This document shows, one piece after another, positions 34,114 through 42,016 of a stretch of DNA of 64,000 nucleotides; positions within the stretch are counted from its first letter, which is position 1, and each line of letters begins with the position of its first letter. The translations under genes and the position numbers were made by a program. The stretch is from an uncultured Alphaproteobacteria bacterium (GTDB lineage Bacteria > Pseudomonadota > Alphaproteobacteria > RF32 > CAG-239): the NCBI GenBank assembly GCA_910584385.1, contig CAJUAK010000002.1, positions 62,001 to 126,000 of the forward strand. Reading direction: 5' to 3'. The notes beneath the pieces are model-generated. The model worked only from the letters and a program-made list of their open reading frames with translations. It ran no database searches and had not been told where the DNA came from.

Positions 34114-34190
34114 ACAAAAGTGTAAAATCTAAATCATTTTGCTTGACAATTTTACAGATGTAAAATATATTCTTAAATATAGATTTTACA
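34114..34190. promoter_or_regulatory. Divergent control region with TTTTACA / TGTAAAA palindromes
   Basis: A plus-strand promoter has TTGACA at 34143-34148 and TATATT at 34166-34171 with 17 bp between. The spacer is filled by the palindrome TTTTACA-GA-TGTAAAA (34150-34165). The same half-sites recur at 34114-34120 with 34131-34137 (10-nt spacing), and one lone TTTTACA is at 34184-34190. A dimeric repressor bound in the spacer would shut the recombinase promoter and could also affect hsdM on the other strand. Which protein binds is unknown. Confidence 0.65.
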
Positions 34191-34203
34191 TATTTAGGAT
34201 TGG

Positions 34204-34767
34204 ATGATGATTTTTAATTATATACGAGTTTCTACGATTGAGCAAAATACTGAACGGCAGTTAAGGGATGTTGTTTGCGACAGGGTATATGAAGAAAAAA
34301 TTAGTGGTAAGGATACCAACCGTCCCCAATTACAGGCAATGCTGTCCAATATCCGTTTTGGGGACATCATTAATATTCACGAAATGAGTCGTCTGGCTCG
34401 TAATACTCGTGATTTATTAAATCTGGTAGAGGAAATTACCTCAAAAGGAGCAACAGTTGTTTTTCATAAGGAAAACTTAACTTTCAAAGGTAATGAAAAA
34501 CAAGACCCATATCAAAAAATGATGATGACTATGCTTGGAGCTGTGGCAGAGTTGGAACGCAATTTAATATTGGAACGCCAACGAGAGGGAATTGCTCTTG
34601 CTAAACTGCACAACAAGTATAAAGGCGGTCAGCCTAAGCTAACTGCCGAACAGGTTACAGAATTAACCACACTTTACAAGCAAGGAATGCCTATCGCACG
34701 CATTGCCAAGCAATTTAAAATAACTCGTCCAACGGTTTATTCTTACTTAAAAAATGAAGAGAAATGA
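34204..34767 (+). CDS. Small serine recombinase (resolvase/invertase family)
   Basis: A 187-residue site-specific recombinase. The catalytic serine is in YIRVSTIEQN, the conserved arginines are in HEMSRLARN, and the E-helix AVAELERNLILERQREGI is the dimer interface. A C-terminal helix-turn-helix (MPIARIAKQFKITRPTVYSYL) binds DNA. Length and layout fit resolvases and DNA invertases. Its promoter carries a palindrome. It lies between the restriction operon and the AAA operon, both on the opposite strand. Confidence 0.92.
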   Translation: MMIFNYIRVSTIEQNTERQLRDVVCDRVYEEKISGKDTNRPQLQAMLSNIRFGDIINIHEMSRLARNTRDLLNLVEEITSKGATVVFHKENLTFKGNEKQDPYQKMMMTMLGAVAELERNLILERQREGIALAKLHNKYKGGQPKLTAEQVTELTTLYKQGMPIARIAKQFKITRPTVYSYLKNEEK

Positions 34768-34788
34768 AAGGCGATATTGAACATTCCA

Positions 34789-35469
34789 TCAATTTGGTGA
34801 AGGAGCATTTAGATTCGTATTCAAAATAACAGATTCAACAATTTTTCTGGCTAATTCTGTTACATTCCAACCTGCACTGTTAAAGTTATAGGTGGATTTT
34901 ATGCCTTTGGGGGCATCTAAAAAAGTGATAAGAGCATACTCCTGCCCCTGATAGATAAAATGTCCCAAAAATGTTGTAACAATATCATCAGGATTATCTA
35001 ACTTGTAGTCTGTTGCCGTTAGGCCATAGATAGAAATACCTTCAATGTTTATTTTCTTTGCTGCCCCGTTGGTAACATTGCCTCTTAACTCTTCCAGTTC
35101 TTTTTTACCTGCTGATTTGATGAAAGAGGTATAATCTTGGATAAACTGTGATGTGGTTGCCAATCTATCCTTTTTCAAAAGTTTCATAATGTTGTTGGGC
35201 GTATATGAAAAATCTTTATTGTAGTCAAAACTTTCTAAAATACTGATGGAGGCGGAATTTAGAACTTCATCGTTTTCCAAATTCACCAGAATAAAAGCAC
35301 CTCCTGCGGTATTAAATTTTTCAACTTCCTCTGCCAATACACTATAATTTCTTTTGCAAATAGCTTCTTCTGTATTGCAGGTTTCGGAGAAAGATTTATT
35401 GTTGGAGATGTTTTTATACGAACATCCCATCAAAATTAAAGAAAACATTAAAAAAACTATTTTTTTCAT
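34789..35469 (-). CDS. Putative lipoprotein, last gene of the AAA operon
   Basis: A 226-residue lipoprotein with the signal MKKIVFLMFSLILMGCSYK (lipobox LMGC, cysteine at 16). The mature part has two cysteines near its N terminus (CNTEEAIC) and a mixed alpha/beta composition, with no family I can name. It begins one nucleotide after the stop of the 377-residue gene upstream and is the terminal gene of the nine-gene operon. The presence of an envelope lipoprotein argues that the operon acts at least partly at the membrane. Confidence 0.65.
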   Translation of the reverse strand: MKKIVFLMFSLILMGCSYKNISNNKSFSETCNTEEAICKRNYSVLAEEVEKFNTAGGAFILVNLENDEVLNSASISILESFDYNKDFSYTPNNIMKLLKKDRLATTSQFIQDYTSFIKSAGKKELEELRGNVTNGAAKKINIEGISIYGLTATDYKLDNPDDIVTTFLGHFIYQGQEYALITFLDAPKGIKSTYNFNSAGWNVTELARKIVESVILNTNLNAPSPN

Positions 35470-35470
35470 A

Positions 35471-36604
35471 TTACTTCTCCTTTTTTGTTAAAACATTCTG
35501 CAATGTTTGATGAACAACCTGACACCAATGAGTGTAAATGTAAGGAAGAGTATTACGAGTTTCCTCGCCTAACAACTCTTTTTTTACCTCATCATAAAAT
35601 TCTTTACGAACGATAAGTTTGTTTCCAAAGCCCATTCCGATGCGTCGCCATTTTTCAAAAAATTCTTCATCAAGCCCTCCAGTCCACGGATAAATTTTTG
35701 TTATCGGAGAAAAAATAGTTTGGACTTCATCTACAATTTCATTATTCAAAAGTTCAATGAAATATTGTTTAATTTCATTATCTTCAACAACAAAAAAACG
35801 GGCTGTTTTTGCAAATCCCATTCCTCCTGGAACCGTAGCCGCAACAAACATTATATCATTTGGATTAATCTGTTTGAGAGTCTGCAAATTCAGTTTTTGA
35901 AACAAAAATCCGTGCTCATCTATTTGTTCTGGATAACTTTCTTCAAAAGAAAATTCACGAGGGTCTTCCACCATTTTTCTTGCTGTAAAAGACAATTCTC
36001 GTTTGCACCCACATAAATACAAATCAATATTGGGAAAATCATTTCTTAAATTTATATCTATATGACAACCCAACCATTCATCAGAATAAAAAAGAGATTG
36101 TCCGAAATTAATTTTCATCGGATATGTTTTAAATAGATTTATCTCAACAGTTAAGTCAAATTCATGATTTAAGAAATCGCTATTATACACTTTCAAATAT
36201 TTTGAAACAAAATATTCTTTTGAAACAAGCGGCTTCTCCCCGTTATCATCAACCACAGAAGTTTCTTCATCGTTTATCCTAATCGTTCCGCTATCTATAT
36301 GAAATTGAATATAGTCGTCTATATAATAATAATCTTTACGAACAGATTCGGCTTTGTCAAAATTTATTCCAAATCTTATTCCAAGTAGGCTCAAGCGAAT
36401 ACTATTAAGACTAAAATCAACGCGAATCATTTCTCTTAACGAGAAGAACCATTCAAAAAAGAAACGAAAATAGTAGTTTTTACTGAAAAACAAGACTATT
36501 TCGCTGTTCAGATAATTCTTATAACCGAGAGAATAAAAGTTTATTAGACTTTTCAATAAGTGTATGCAAATACCGTGGTTATCATCAAATCTTTTTATAA
36601 TCAT
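35471..36604 (-). CDS. Unknown protein of the AAA operon (377 aa)
   Basis: I recognise no family. The protein is rich in aromatic and hydrophobic residues in its first 60 residues (FFSKNYYFRFFFEWFFSL), but lacks a clean transmembrane helix or signal peptide. It then looks like a beta-rich globular protein (SLLGIRFGINFD, VEINLFKTYPMKINFG, ATVPGGMGFAKTARFFVVED). A later ATG (MIRVDFSLN, about residue 59) could be the true start. Gaps are 1 nt to the lipoprotein gene and 10 nt to the Cys-repeat gene, so it is co-transcribed. Confidence 0.6.
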   Translation of the reverse strand: MIIKRFDDNHGICIHLLKSLINFYSLGYKNYLNSEIVLFFSKNYYFRFFFEWFFSLREMIRVDFSLNSIRLSLLGIRFGINFDKAESVRKDYYYIDDYIQFHIDSGTIRINDEETSVVDDNGEKPLVSKEYFVSKYLKVYNSDFLNHEFDLTVEINLFKTYPMKINFGQSLFYSDEWLGCHIDINLRNDFPNIDLYLCGCKRELSFTARKMVEDPREFSFEESYPEQIDEHGFLFQKLNLQTLKQINPNDIMFVAATVPGGMGFAKTARFFVVEDNEIKQYFIELLNNEIVDEVQTIFSPITKIYPWTGGLDEEFFEKWRRIGMGFGNKLIVRKEFYDEVKKELLGEETRNTLPYIYTHWCQVVHQTLQNVLTKKEK

Positions 36605-36614
36605 TGATTTTAAC

Positions 36615-36872
36615 TCATTTTACTAACGATAGGCATTCATTTTTCTTATCAGAAGCTTTTATTTGATAACAATAACTTCTCTGATTTTTTAATCTGGCCA
36701 GACAATAGTTCTTATCATCACCATTTTTTATTTGATAACAGTATGAAACCTGTCCTTTTTCCACAGCTAGGCAGTTATTTTTCAAATCATTATCTTTAAT
36801 CTGATAACAATTCGCTTTTGCTATTGCAGGAAGCAAAGCGATACAGGCGATTATCATTAAAAGCTTTTTCAT
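36615..36872 (-). CDS. Secreted protein with three CYQIK cysteine repeats
   Basis: An 85-residue protein with a signal peptide (cleavage after AKA). The mature part is almost wholly three repeats of about 22 residues of the form CYQIK-x(3,4)-KN-x-CLA. Two cysteines per repeat give six in all, likely forming disulfides in the periplasm. No known family comes to mind. It lies between the AAA ATPase gene (13 nt) and the unknown 377-residue gene (10 nt), so it belongs to the same transcript. Confidence 0.75.
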   Translation of the reverse strand: MKKLLMIIACIALLPAIAKANCYQIKDNDLKNNCLAVEKGQVSYCYQIKNGDDKNYCLARLKNQRSYCYQIKASDKKNECLSLVK

Positions 36873-36885
36873 TAATTTTTTCTCC

Positions 36886-38487
36886 TTATATCAAATCAAT
36901 CCTTCTGCCGCCCAGAGAATCGTTTGAATTGCTAGTAGTTGCACTGGAAACGGAAGCACTGACAGCGTTTTCATTTGCCCAATCTCGCAAATCCTTAAAA
37001 TCTTCCTGCCGCATTTTGGCCATCGGTATCATTCTCTTAATAACTGTTTCAAAATCCTGCATTGATAAGTCTGCTCCGCTTTCTCCATTGGTTTTACGGG
37101 CATAGGCCTCCATCAAGGCATCTTTTACCCAAGCTTCAATTTCCGCACCAGCCAATCTGACATTGGCTCCGTAATTGTCTTCGCCAGACATCGTGGCTAA
37201 TTTATCCAAATCAAAGTTTGCAAGGTCTCTTCCTGATTTGCCGATGTGAATCTCCAAAATCTTCTTTCTCTCTTCAAAATCTGGCAAATCCACAAAGAAA
37301 ATCTCGTCAAATCGTCCTTTTCGGAGTAATTCTGGCGGCAAGTTCCTGATATTATTGGCTGTGGCAAAGGTAAAAACGGGAGATGTTTTATCCTGCATCC
37401 AAGTCAGAATGTTGCCGAATACCCTTGAAGATGTTCCGCCATCACTTCCGCCGCCCGATAAACCTTTTTCTATCTCATCAATCCAAAGCACACACGGAGC
37501 AATGGCCTCGGCAGTTTTTAAGGCTTGTCTGATATTGGCTTCTGAATCACCGACATATTTGCCGAATATCTTTCCCATATCCAATTTTAACAACGGCATA
37601 CTCCACGCACTGGCAATGCATTTGGCTGTTAATGACTTACCGCAACCAGGAATACCAACCAGCAAAACACCTTTGGGTGGGTTTAAGCCAAAGGCTTTGG
37701 CATCTTCCGAAAAGGTTTTACCTCTCAATTCCAACCATCTCTTTAAGACAGTTAAACCACCGACATCTTCCAAAGATAGTTTATTTTCAACATATTCCAG
37801 AATACCGCTCTTGCGGATAATCTGTTTCTTTTCATTCACGATACTTTTGATGTCGTTAATATCCAATTTATGGTCTTCAACCAAGGCTCTGGCCAAGCAA
37901 TTCTCTATTTCGGCATAAGTTAAGCCCAAAGAAGCACTGGTTAAGGCGGACAAGGTTTCAGTGGATGTATCAACAGAAACCTCTTTCATTCCTTTGTATT
38001 GGTTAATGAATTTAGAAATTTGCTCGCTCACCTCTTGTCTGTTGGGCAAAGGATAATCCAGAACAGTGATTTCTGAATTTATACTGCCGTCTATTTCTGC
38101 TTTTGCAGATACTAAAATACAGTTGCAGCGATAACCGTTGGTGCGGATATTTAAGGCAAATTCCTTTAACCTCCGTTGATAAATTACTCCTGTCTGCGGA
38201 GATGAAATAACGGGAACAATGTCATAGAATACAAAAATTGTCGGTTTATCGGTTTTTGCAATGCTTTCACAGGTATCAATTGCCTTTTTAGGTTCAACCG
38301 TACCAATATCAAACTGTTTATTGTCAGATTTTAATCCCGATGCAATGCTCCAAGTAATTAAATCGTGTCCTAATGTTTTGGCAACCAGTTTCAAATCCAT
38401 CGTCAAACGGTCTTCCTCGGTTGATTTAATTAAAATCAACGGGTATCTGGCTTTTAAGTAATTTTGTAATTCATCAACAAACTTCAT
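36886..38487 (-). CDS. Ycf46-like AAA ATPase
   Basis: A 533-residue AAA protein. The N-terminal domain (1-230) starts LQNYLKARYPLILIKSTEEDR, as in Ycf46-type proteins of cyanobacteria and plastids. The AAA core has Walker A GIPGCGKS (278-285), Walker B LWIDEIEK (334-341), a sensor in FATANN and the RKGRFDEIFF arginine-finger region. A helical C-terminal domain follows, with FKDLRDWANENAVSAS. The last residues, GRRIDLI, resemble tails of three other operon products. It overlaps the radical-SAM gene by 14 nt. Function in bacteria is unknown; remodelling of a partner protein is the natural inference. Confidence 0.85.
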   Translation of the reverse strand: MKFVDELQNYLKARYPLILIKSTEEDRLTMDLKLVAKTLGHDLITWSIASGLKSDNKQFDIGTVEPKKAIDTCESIAKTDKPTIFVFYDIVPVISSPQTGVIYQRRLKEFALNIRTNGYRCNCILVSAKAEIDGSINSEITVLDYPLPNRQEVSEQISKFINQYKGMKEVSVDTSTETLSALTSASLGLTYAEIENCLARALVEDHKLDINDIKSIVNEKKQIIRKSGILEYVENKLSLEDVGGLTVLKRWLELRGKTFSEDAKAFGLNPPKGVLLVGIPGCGKSLTAKCIASAWSMPLLKLDMGKIFGKYVGDSEANIRQALKTAEAIAPCVLWIDEIEKGLSGGGSDGGTSSRVFGNILTWMQDKTSPVFTFATANNIRNLPPELLRKGRFDEIFFVDLPDFEERKKILEIHIGKSGRDLANFDLDKLATMSGEDNYGANVRLAGAEIEAWVKDALMEAYARKTNGESGADLSMQDFETVIKRMIPMAKMRQEDFKDLRDWANENAVSASVSSATTSNSNDSLGGRRIDLI

Positions 38488-39028
38488 TTATTTTCTCCGA
38501 CTGTTTGTATAAACCTGTTATTTGGACATTATCGCCATTTATGGTGATTTCGGTATTCAACCAAGGCTTTAATTCCTCTTTCTTTATCCGATTGCCGTTA
38601 AGAACTAACTTTTTACCGTAAAAAGGATGAGGAAGATTTTTGTTGTATCTGCCAAACAAAGCCGCATCAATTTGAGTCAGAAGCTGTTTCTTTGTTGTAT
38701 CTTGTCGTATCTCTTCCCAAGTAAAGCCCGAAAACAGCAACACATCTAAATCCCTGCGAATAAGGTTTAGCAGCAATCTGACCTGTTTAACCTGTAATAA
38801 AGGCTCACCGCCTGTCAGGGTAATCCCCCGAATATCTTTGGTTTGATTGATTTTATCAGCCAGTTGTGCAATATCCATATCAAAACCACCTGTTTGACTA
38901 TGTGTCGGCTGATTAAAGCAACCATCACAATGAAACAGGCAACCCTGTGTCCAGATAACAAAACGATTGTCAGGGCCGTTGACTATGGAATGTTCCATTA
39001 TGTGATGAAGGCGGATAGTTTTGGTCAT
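38474..39028 (-). CDS. Radical SAM activase-like protein (NrdG-like)
   Basis: A 184-residue radical S-adenosylmethionine protein. The [4Fe-4S] motif CxxxCxxC is C30-C34-C37 in WTQGCLFHCDGCFNQPTH, and the SAM-contacting GGEP is in TLTGGEPLLQV. The short length resembles glycyl-radical activases such as NrdG, but no anaerobic ribonucleotide reductase or glycyl-radical enzyme is nearby. Its substrate may therefore be an operon partner. The start overlaps the stop of the ankyrin gene by 4 nt and the stop overlaps the AAA gene by 14 nt. Confidence 0.85.
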   Translation of the reverse strand: MTKTIRLHHIMEHSIVNGPDNRFVIWTQGCLFHCDGCFNQPTHSQTGGFDMDIAQLADKINQTKDIRGITLTGGEPLLQVKQVRLLLNLIRRDLDVLLFSGFTWEEIRQDTTKKQLLTQIDAALFGRYNKNLPHPFYGKKLVLNGNRIKKEELKPWLNTEITINGDNVQITGLYKQSEKINEVC

Positions 39029-39756
39029 AGTTCCAACCTTCTTTTGGGGAGATATTTTTTGAGCAAATCAACAATTTCAGAGTAATTTCGCTCTTCTGCT
39101 AATGACAGGGCTGTTTTTCCATCAATATTTTTGATGTTAATATCAGCTCCATTTTCAAGCAATAATTGGACGATTTCTTTATTTCCACTAGATACTGCTA
39201 TTAATAATGCCGTATATCCATCTTCATTTTGAAGATTGGCATTTGCTCCTTGTTTTAGCAACAATTCCACAATTTCTTTATTTCCATTTTCTTCAATATT
39301 ATCAATGCTGCCACTAATAGCCATAATCAAGGCCGTATCCTCATCATAACTTTGCAAATCAATGTTAGCTCTATATTTCAAAAGTAGTTTTGCCACTGCA
39401 AGATTTCCCTTTTCACAAGCATACATTAGTGGGGTTTTCAGCATAAAACCCTGCCTATTGACATTAGCTTCGCTATCTAGTAACAGTTTTACTATATCTG
39501 TGTATCCTTTTTCGCTAGCAACAATTAATGCCGTGTTTCCCAGCAGGTGTCCTTTTTCTGTTTCTGCTCCATTGTCTAACAACAATTTTACAATATCGGT
39601 ATGACCTTCCAAACAAGCCCAGTATAACAGCGTTGTAGAGTGGCCCCTCATAGCATTTACATCAACGCCATTTTTTAAGAATGTTTTAACAGCTGATATA
39701 TCCCCATTTTTAACGGCTACAGTTAAATCTTGATTATTTTCAATTATAGAATTCAT
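39025..39756 (-). CDS. Cytoplasmic ankyrin-repeat protein
   Basis: A 243-residue protein consisting of about seven ankyrin repeats, with repeated elements such as TLLYWACLEGHTDIVKLLL, TALIVASEKGYTDIVKLLL and TALLIAVSSGNKEIVQLLL. No signal peptide is present, so it should stay in the cytoplasm as a protein-binding scaffold. It ends KRRLEL, the same kind of tail as three other operon products. ATGA overlaps of 4 nt occur with the ankyrin gene upstream and the radical-SAM gene downstream. Confidence 0.88.
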   Translation of the reverse strand: MNSIIENNQDLTVAVKNGDISAVKTFLKNGVDVNAMRGHSTTLLYWACLEGHTDIVKLLLDNGAETEKGHLLGNTALIVASEKGYTDIVKLLLDSEANVNRQGFMLKTPLMYACEKGNLAVAKLLLKYRANIDLQSYDEDTALIMAISGSIDNIEENGNKEIVELLLKQGANANLQNEDGYTALLIAVSSGNKEIVQLLLENGADINIKNIDGKTALSLAEERNYSEIVDLLKKYLPKRRLEL

Positions 39757-40649
39757 AATTCCAGCCTTCTTCTGTTCTGGTTATTGTTATCAAGTTCTAA
39801 TTTTCTTTTAGACGCAGAATTAACCACATTTCGTTTCCGTCTTGTCGTTTGTGAAGTTGGTTCAATGGAAATTTCAGAAACGTCATTATCTTGTGTTTCA
39901 GAGATACCTTCATCCATAGAAAAACTTATGCTTTTCTTTGCTTCCTGTCTTTCATCATATTTTTTTGCCGCCAAGGGAATGAATATCATCGCAATTACGC
40001 AAAGTATGGTTTCAAAAATATGATTTTCTTTTGACTCATTAGGATTATAATTTTTTAAGACATCCTTAATTCTATCGCAGTATCCGTGTTTCCAATCATT
40101 AAAGTTGTCAAGAGGTGTTTTGCCTTGATTGTTTCTGATGTCACGATTCGCTCCGTTTTGAAGCAGATATTTAACCATTTTTTCTCCATCAGCTGAACAA
40201 CTGCCATTGGAAGCATATTCTAAAACGCTATCTCCGTTATTGTCTTGTGCATTTACATTGGCACCTGATTTTATAAGCATTTCTGCCATAGCAAAATTAC
40301 GTCTATTTACAGCCCCCATCAGAGCTGTTTCTCCATCAACGCCATTTCCATTGACATTAGCACCGTGCTTGAGTAAAACTTCAACAACTTTTACATTGTC
40401 GCTCTTGGCCGCACATATTAAGGGCGGCACAATGACATTTACCTCTATATTAGGAGGATATGTTTGTCTGCTTTCATAAGCCTCATTGATGTCCAAACCT
40501 TTTGCTATCTCTTTTTCTACTTCTTCAGGAGTGGCTTTTAATATACGACTAAACCACCACGAACAATCACGCACATAGCCATACCCATTCTGGATATTGG
40601 AAAAAACAACCAAAAAGATAACAAAGGAAAATTTAAGAATATTTTTCAA
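39753..40649 (-). CDS. Exported, membrane-anchored ankyrin-repeat protein
   Basis: A 298-residue protein with an N-terminal signal sequence (MKNILKFSFVIFLVVFSNIQ). It has about four ankyrin repeats (PLICAAKSDNVKVVEVLLKHGA and similar) and then one transmembrane helix near residue 215 (IFETILCVIAMIFIPLAA) followed by KKYDERQEAKK. The ankyrins should face the periplasm and the C-terminal tail the cytoplasm. The tail holds the basic motif twice: KRKLEL and, at the very end, RRRLEL. It is coupled to the next ankyrin gene by a 4-nt overlap. Confidence 0.82.
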   Translation of the reverse strand: MKNILKFSFVIFLVVFSNIQNGYGYVRDCSWWFSRILKATPEEVEKEIAKGLDINEAYESRQTYPPNIEVNVIVPPLICAAKSDNVKVVEVLLKHGANVNGNGVDGETALMGAVNRRNFAMAEMLIKSGANVNAQDNNGDSVLEYASNGSCSADGEKMVKYLLQNGANRDIRNNQGKTPLDNFNDWKHGYCDRIKDVLKNYNPNESKENHIFETILCVIAMIFIPLAAKKYDERQEAKKSISFSMDEGISETQDNDVSEISIEPTSQTTRRKRNVVNSASKRKLELDNNNQNRRRLEL

Positions 40650-40684
40650 TGTGCTATATTTCTCCGCAATGTATGTTTTCTTAC

Positions 40685-41293
40685 CTATCCCAAATCATAA
40701 ATTTTCAGCATACTACCGTCATCAGGAGCATAATATTCTTCTGTCCATTCGGTATTCAGCTCAACATCAGCAGAAGAAAGCATATTCTCTAAGGCTTCGG
40801 TGATAGATTGACAGAATTGTCCTTTAACGCCGCTTACACTCTCAATAACACGTCCGTTTTGCAGCTTAACAAGCAAACTTTTTTCATACACCGTCCCAAA
40901 CTTTATTTCAAAACCATCGGAATTTTCTGCCAACAAGCAACTATGTCCATTCTGCTCCATTTGCTTTATAACTTGTTGAGCGGCACATTTAACATACTGC
41001 TTTTGAAATTCTTTACCCATTCGTGTAGCGATGCGTTCTTCAGATGATGACATATTGTGCTTTTCTACACTTAACTCATAATGATTGCCAAAATCTTCCA
41101 TAAAATAGTTAAACCCATTGCTCTCTGCAACAATGGCTGGTCTCTCTTCAGATGCTATTCCTAATGACTTGGCATATCCAGAATCATAAGAATAGACGAC
41201 ACTATCCTTACATTTCAGTCCTAGATTACTAAACGCTTGGGTTATTAATATTCTATCTGTGTATTGGAATTTAAAACTCGTGCAATGTGACAT
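40685..41293 (-). CDS. DUF1257-DUF2997 fusion protein
   Basis: A 202-residue protein. The N-terminal part (1 to about 135) opens MSHCTSFKFQYTDRILITQA and fits DUF1257 (Ycf35-like). The segment at about 138-189 (LLVKLQNGRVIESVSG, VKGQFCQSITEALE, then EEYY) fits DUF2997, normally a separate protein of about 60 residues with the GVKGxxC and EYY signature. As I recall, genes for the two domains often lie next to a Ycf46-like ATPase in other bacteria; the fusion supports a physical partnership. Their function is unknown. It lies 35 nt upstream of the exported ankyrin gene. Confidence 0.75.
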   Translation of the reverse strand: MSHCTSFKFQYTDRILITQAFSNLGLKCKDSVVYSYDSGYAKSLGIASEERPAIVAESNGFNYFMEDFGNHYELSVEKHNMSSSEERIATRMGKEFQKQYVKCAAQQVIKQMEQNGHSCLLAENSDGFEIKFGTVYEKSLLVKLQNGRVIESVSGVKGQFCQSITEALENMLSSADVELNTEWTEEYYAPDDGSMLKIYDLG

Positions 41294-41331
41294 TATTTTT
41301 CACTGATTAATATTGGTTCTGTACTAATTTA

Positions 41332-41775
41332 TTATATTTCTATTTTTCGTCCCTGCCGTTTTTTTACAGAATTCTTGGACTTTCTTACAGAATTACGACT
41401 TTGTGATGATGCAGAGCGAGTATTATTCAAAACTGAATTTTCCAAATTTGCGTTATCTATCCTATTTTGATTTTTATTGTCTTCGTCATCAGATGCTTGA
41501 TAATTTGCCGACACATCCCTTTTTAAGAAAATTACCCAACCTATTTGAGCAATTAGCCATATCCATAAACATATACCACCATTGTTCTCTATTGTTTCAC
41601 TCAAGACAAAAACAGAGAAAATAAATATTATAAATGGAATCCCGCCCCATTTAGCACACCAAATCGCAAACTCAATATTCTCGCGGAGCTCCTTTTGTAC
41701 ATCGCAACCACACCACGGACAAGTTTCAGCCGTATTTGAAATTTTTCTTTTACAACAAGGACAAGATATTAACAT
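41332..41775 (-). CDS. Membrane zinc-ribbon protein, first gene of the AAA operon
   Basis: A 147-residue protein with an N-terminal zinc ribbon (CPCC and CPWCGC, residues 5-24). Two transmembrane helices follow (about 46-62, GIPFIIFIFSVFVL, and 68-85, ICLWIWLIAQIGWVIFL), then a polar, Ser/Asn/Lys-rich tail ending RQGRKIEI. Both ribbon and tail would face the cytoplasm. The tail resembles those of the two ankyrin proteins and the ATPase. It heads the minus-strand operon; the promoter should lie in 41776-42016, shared with a divergent recombinase gene. Confidence 0.7.
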   Translation of the reverse strand: MLISCPCCKRKISNTAETCPWCGCDVQKELRENIEFAIWCAKWGGIPFIIFIFSVFVLSETIENNGGICLWIWLIAQIGWVIFLKRDVSANYQASDDEDNKNQNRIDNANLENSVLNNTRSASSQSRNSVRKSKNSVKKRQGRKIEI

Positions 41776-42016
41776 TACATTTTCCTTTTTTTGAATAATT
41801 TAAAGAACAGTAAATTATACGCAGATTCCTATCTGCCGTTCTCTTCCTCTAATTCCTACGAAAACCAAGTATTTCAACAGATTAGGTATATAATATTCTT
41901 TTTTTCTTGCGTTTTTTATTTAACTGAGTATGTTAAAAATAAAAGTTCATTATTTTTCAACATATTAGCTTATGATTTCACTCTAATTCCAATAAATAAA
42001 AGAAAAAGGATTAGAG

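Noticed and set aside
38474..39028. True anaerobic ribonucleotide reductase activase (nrdG)
   Set aside because: No nrdD or other glycyl-radical enzyme is nearby, and the gene is embedded in the AAA operon. Only the fold is NrdG-like.
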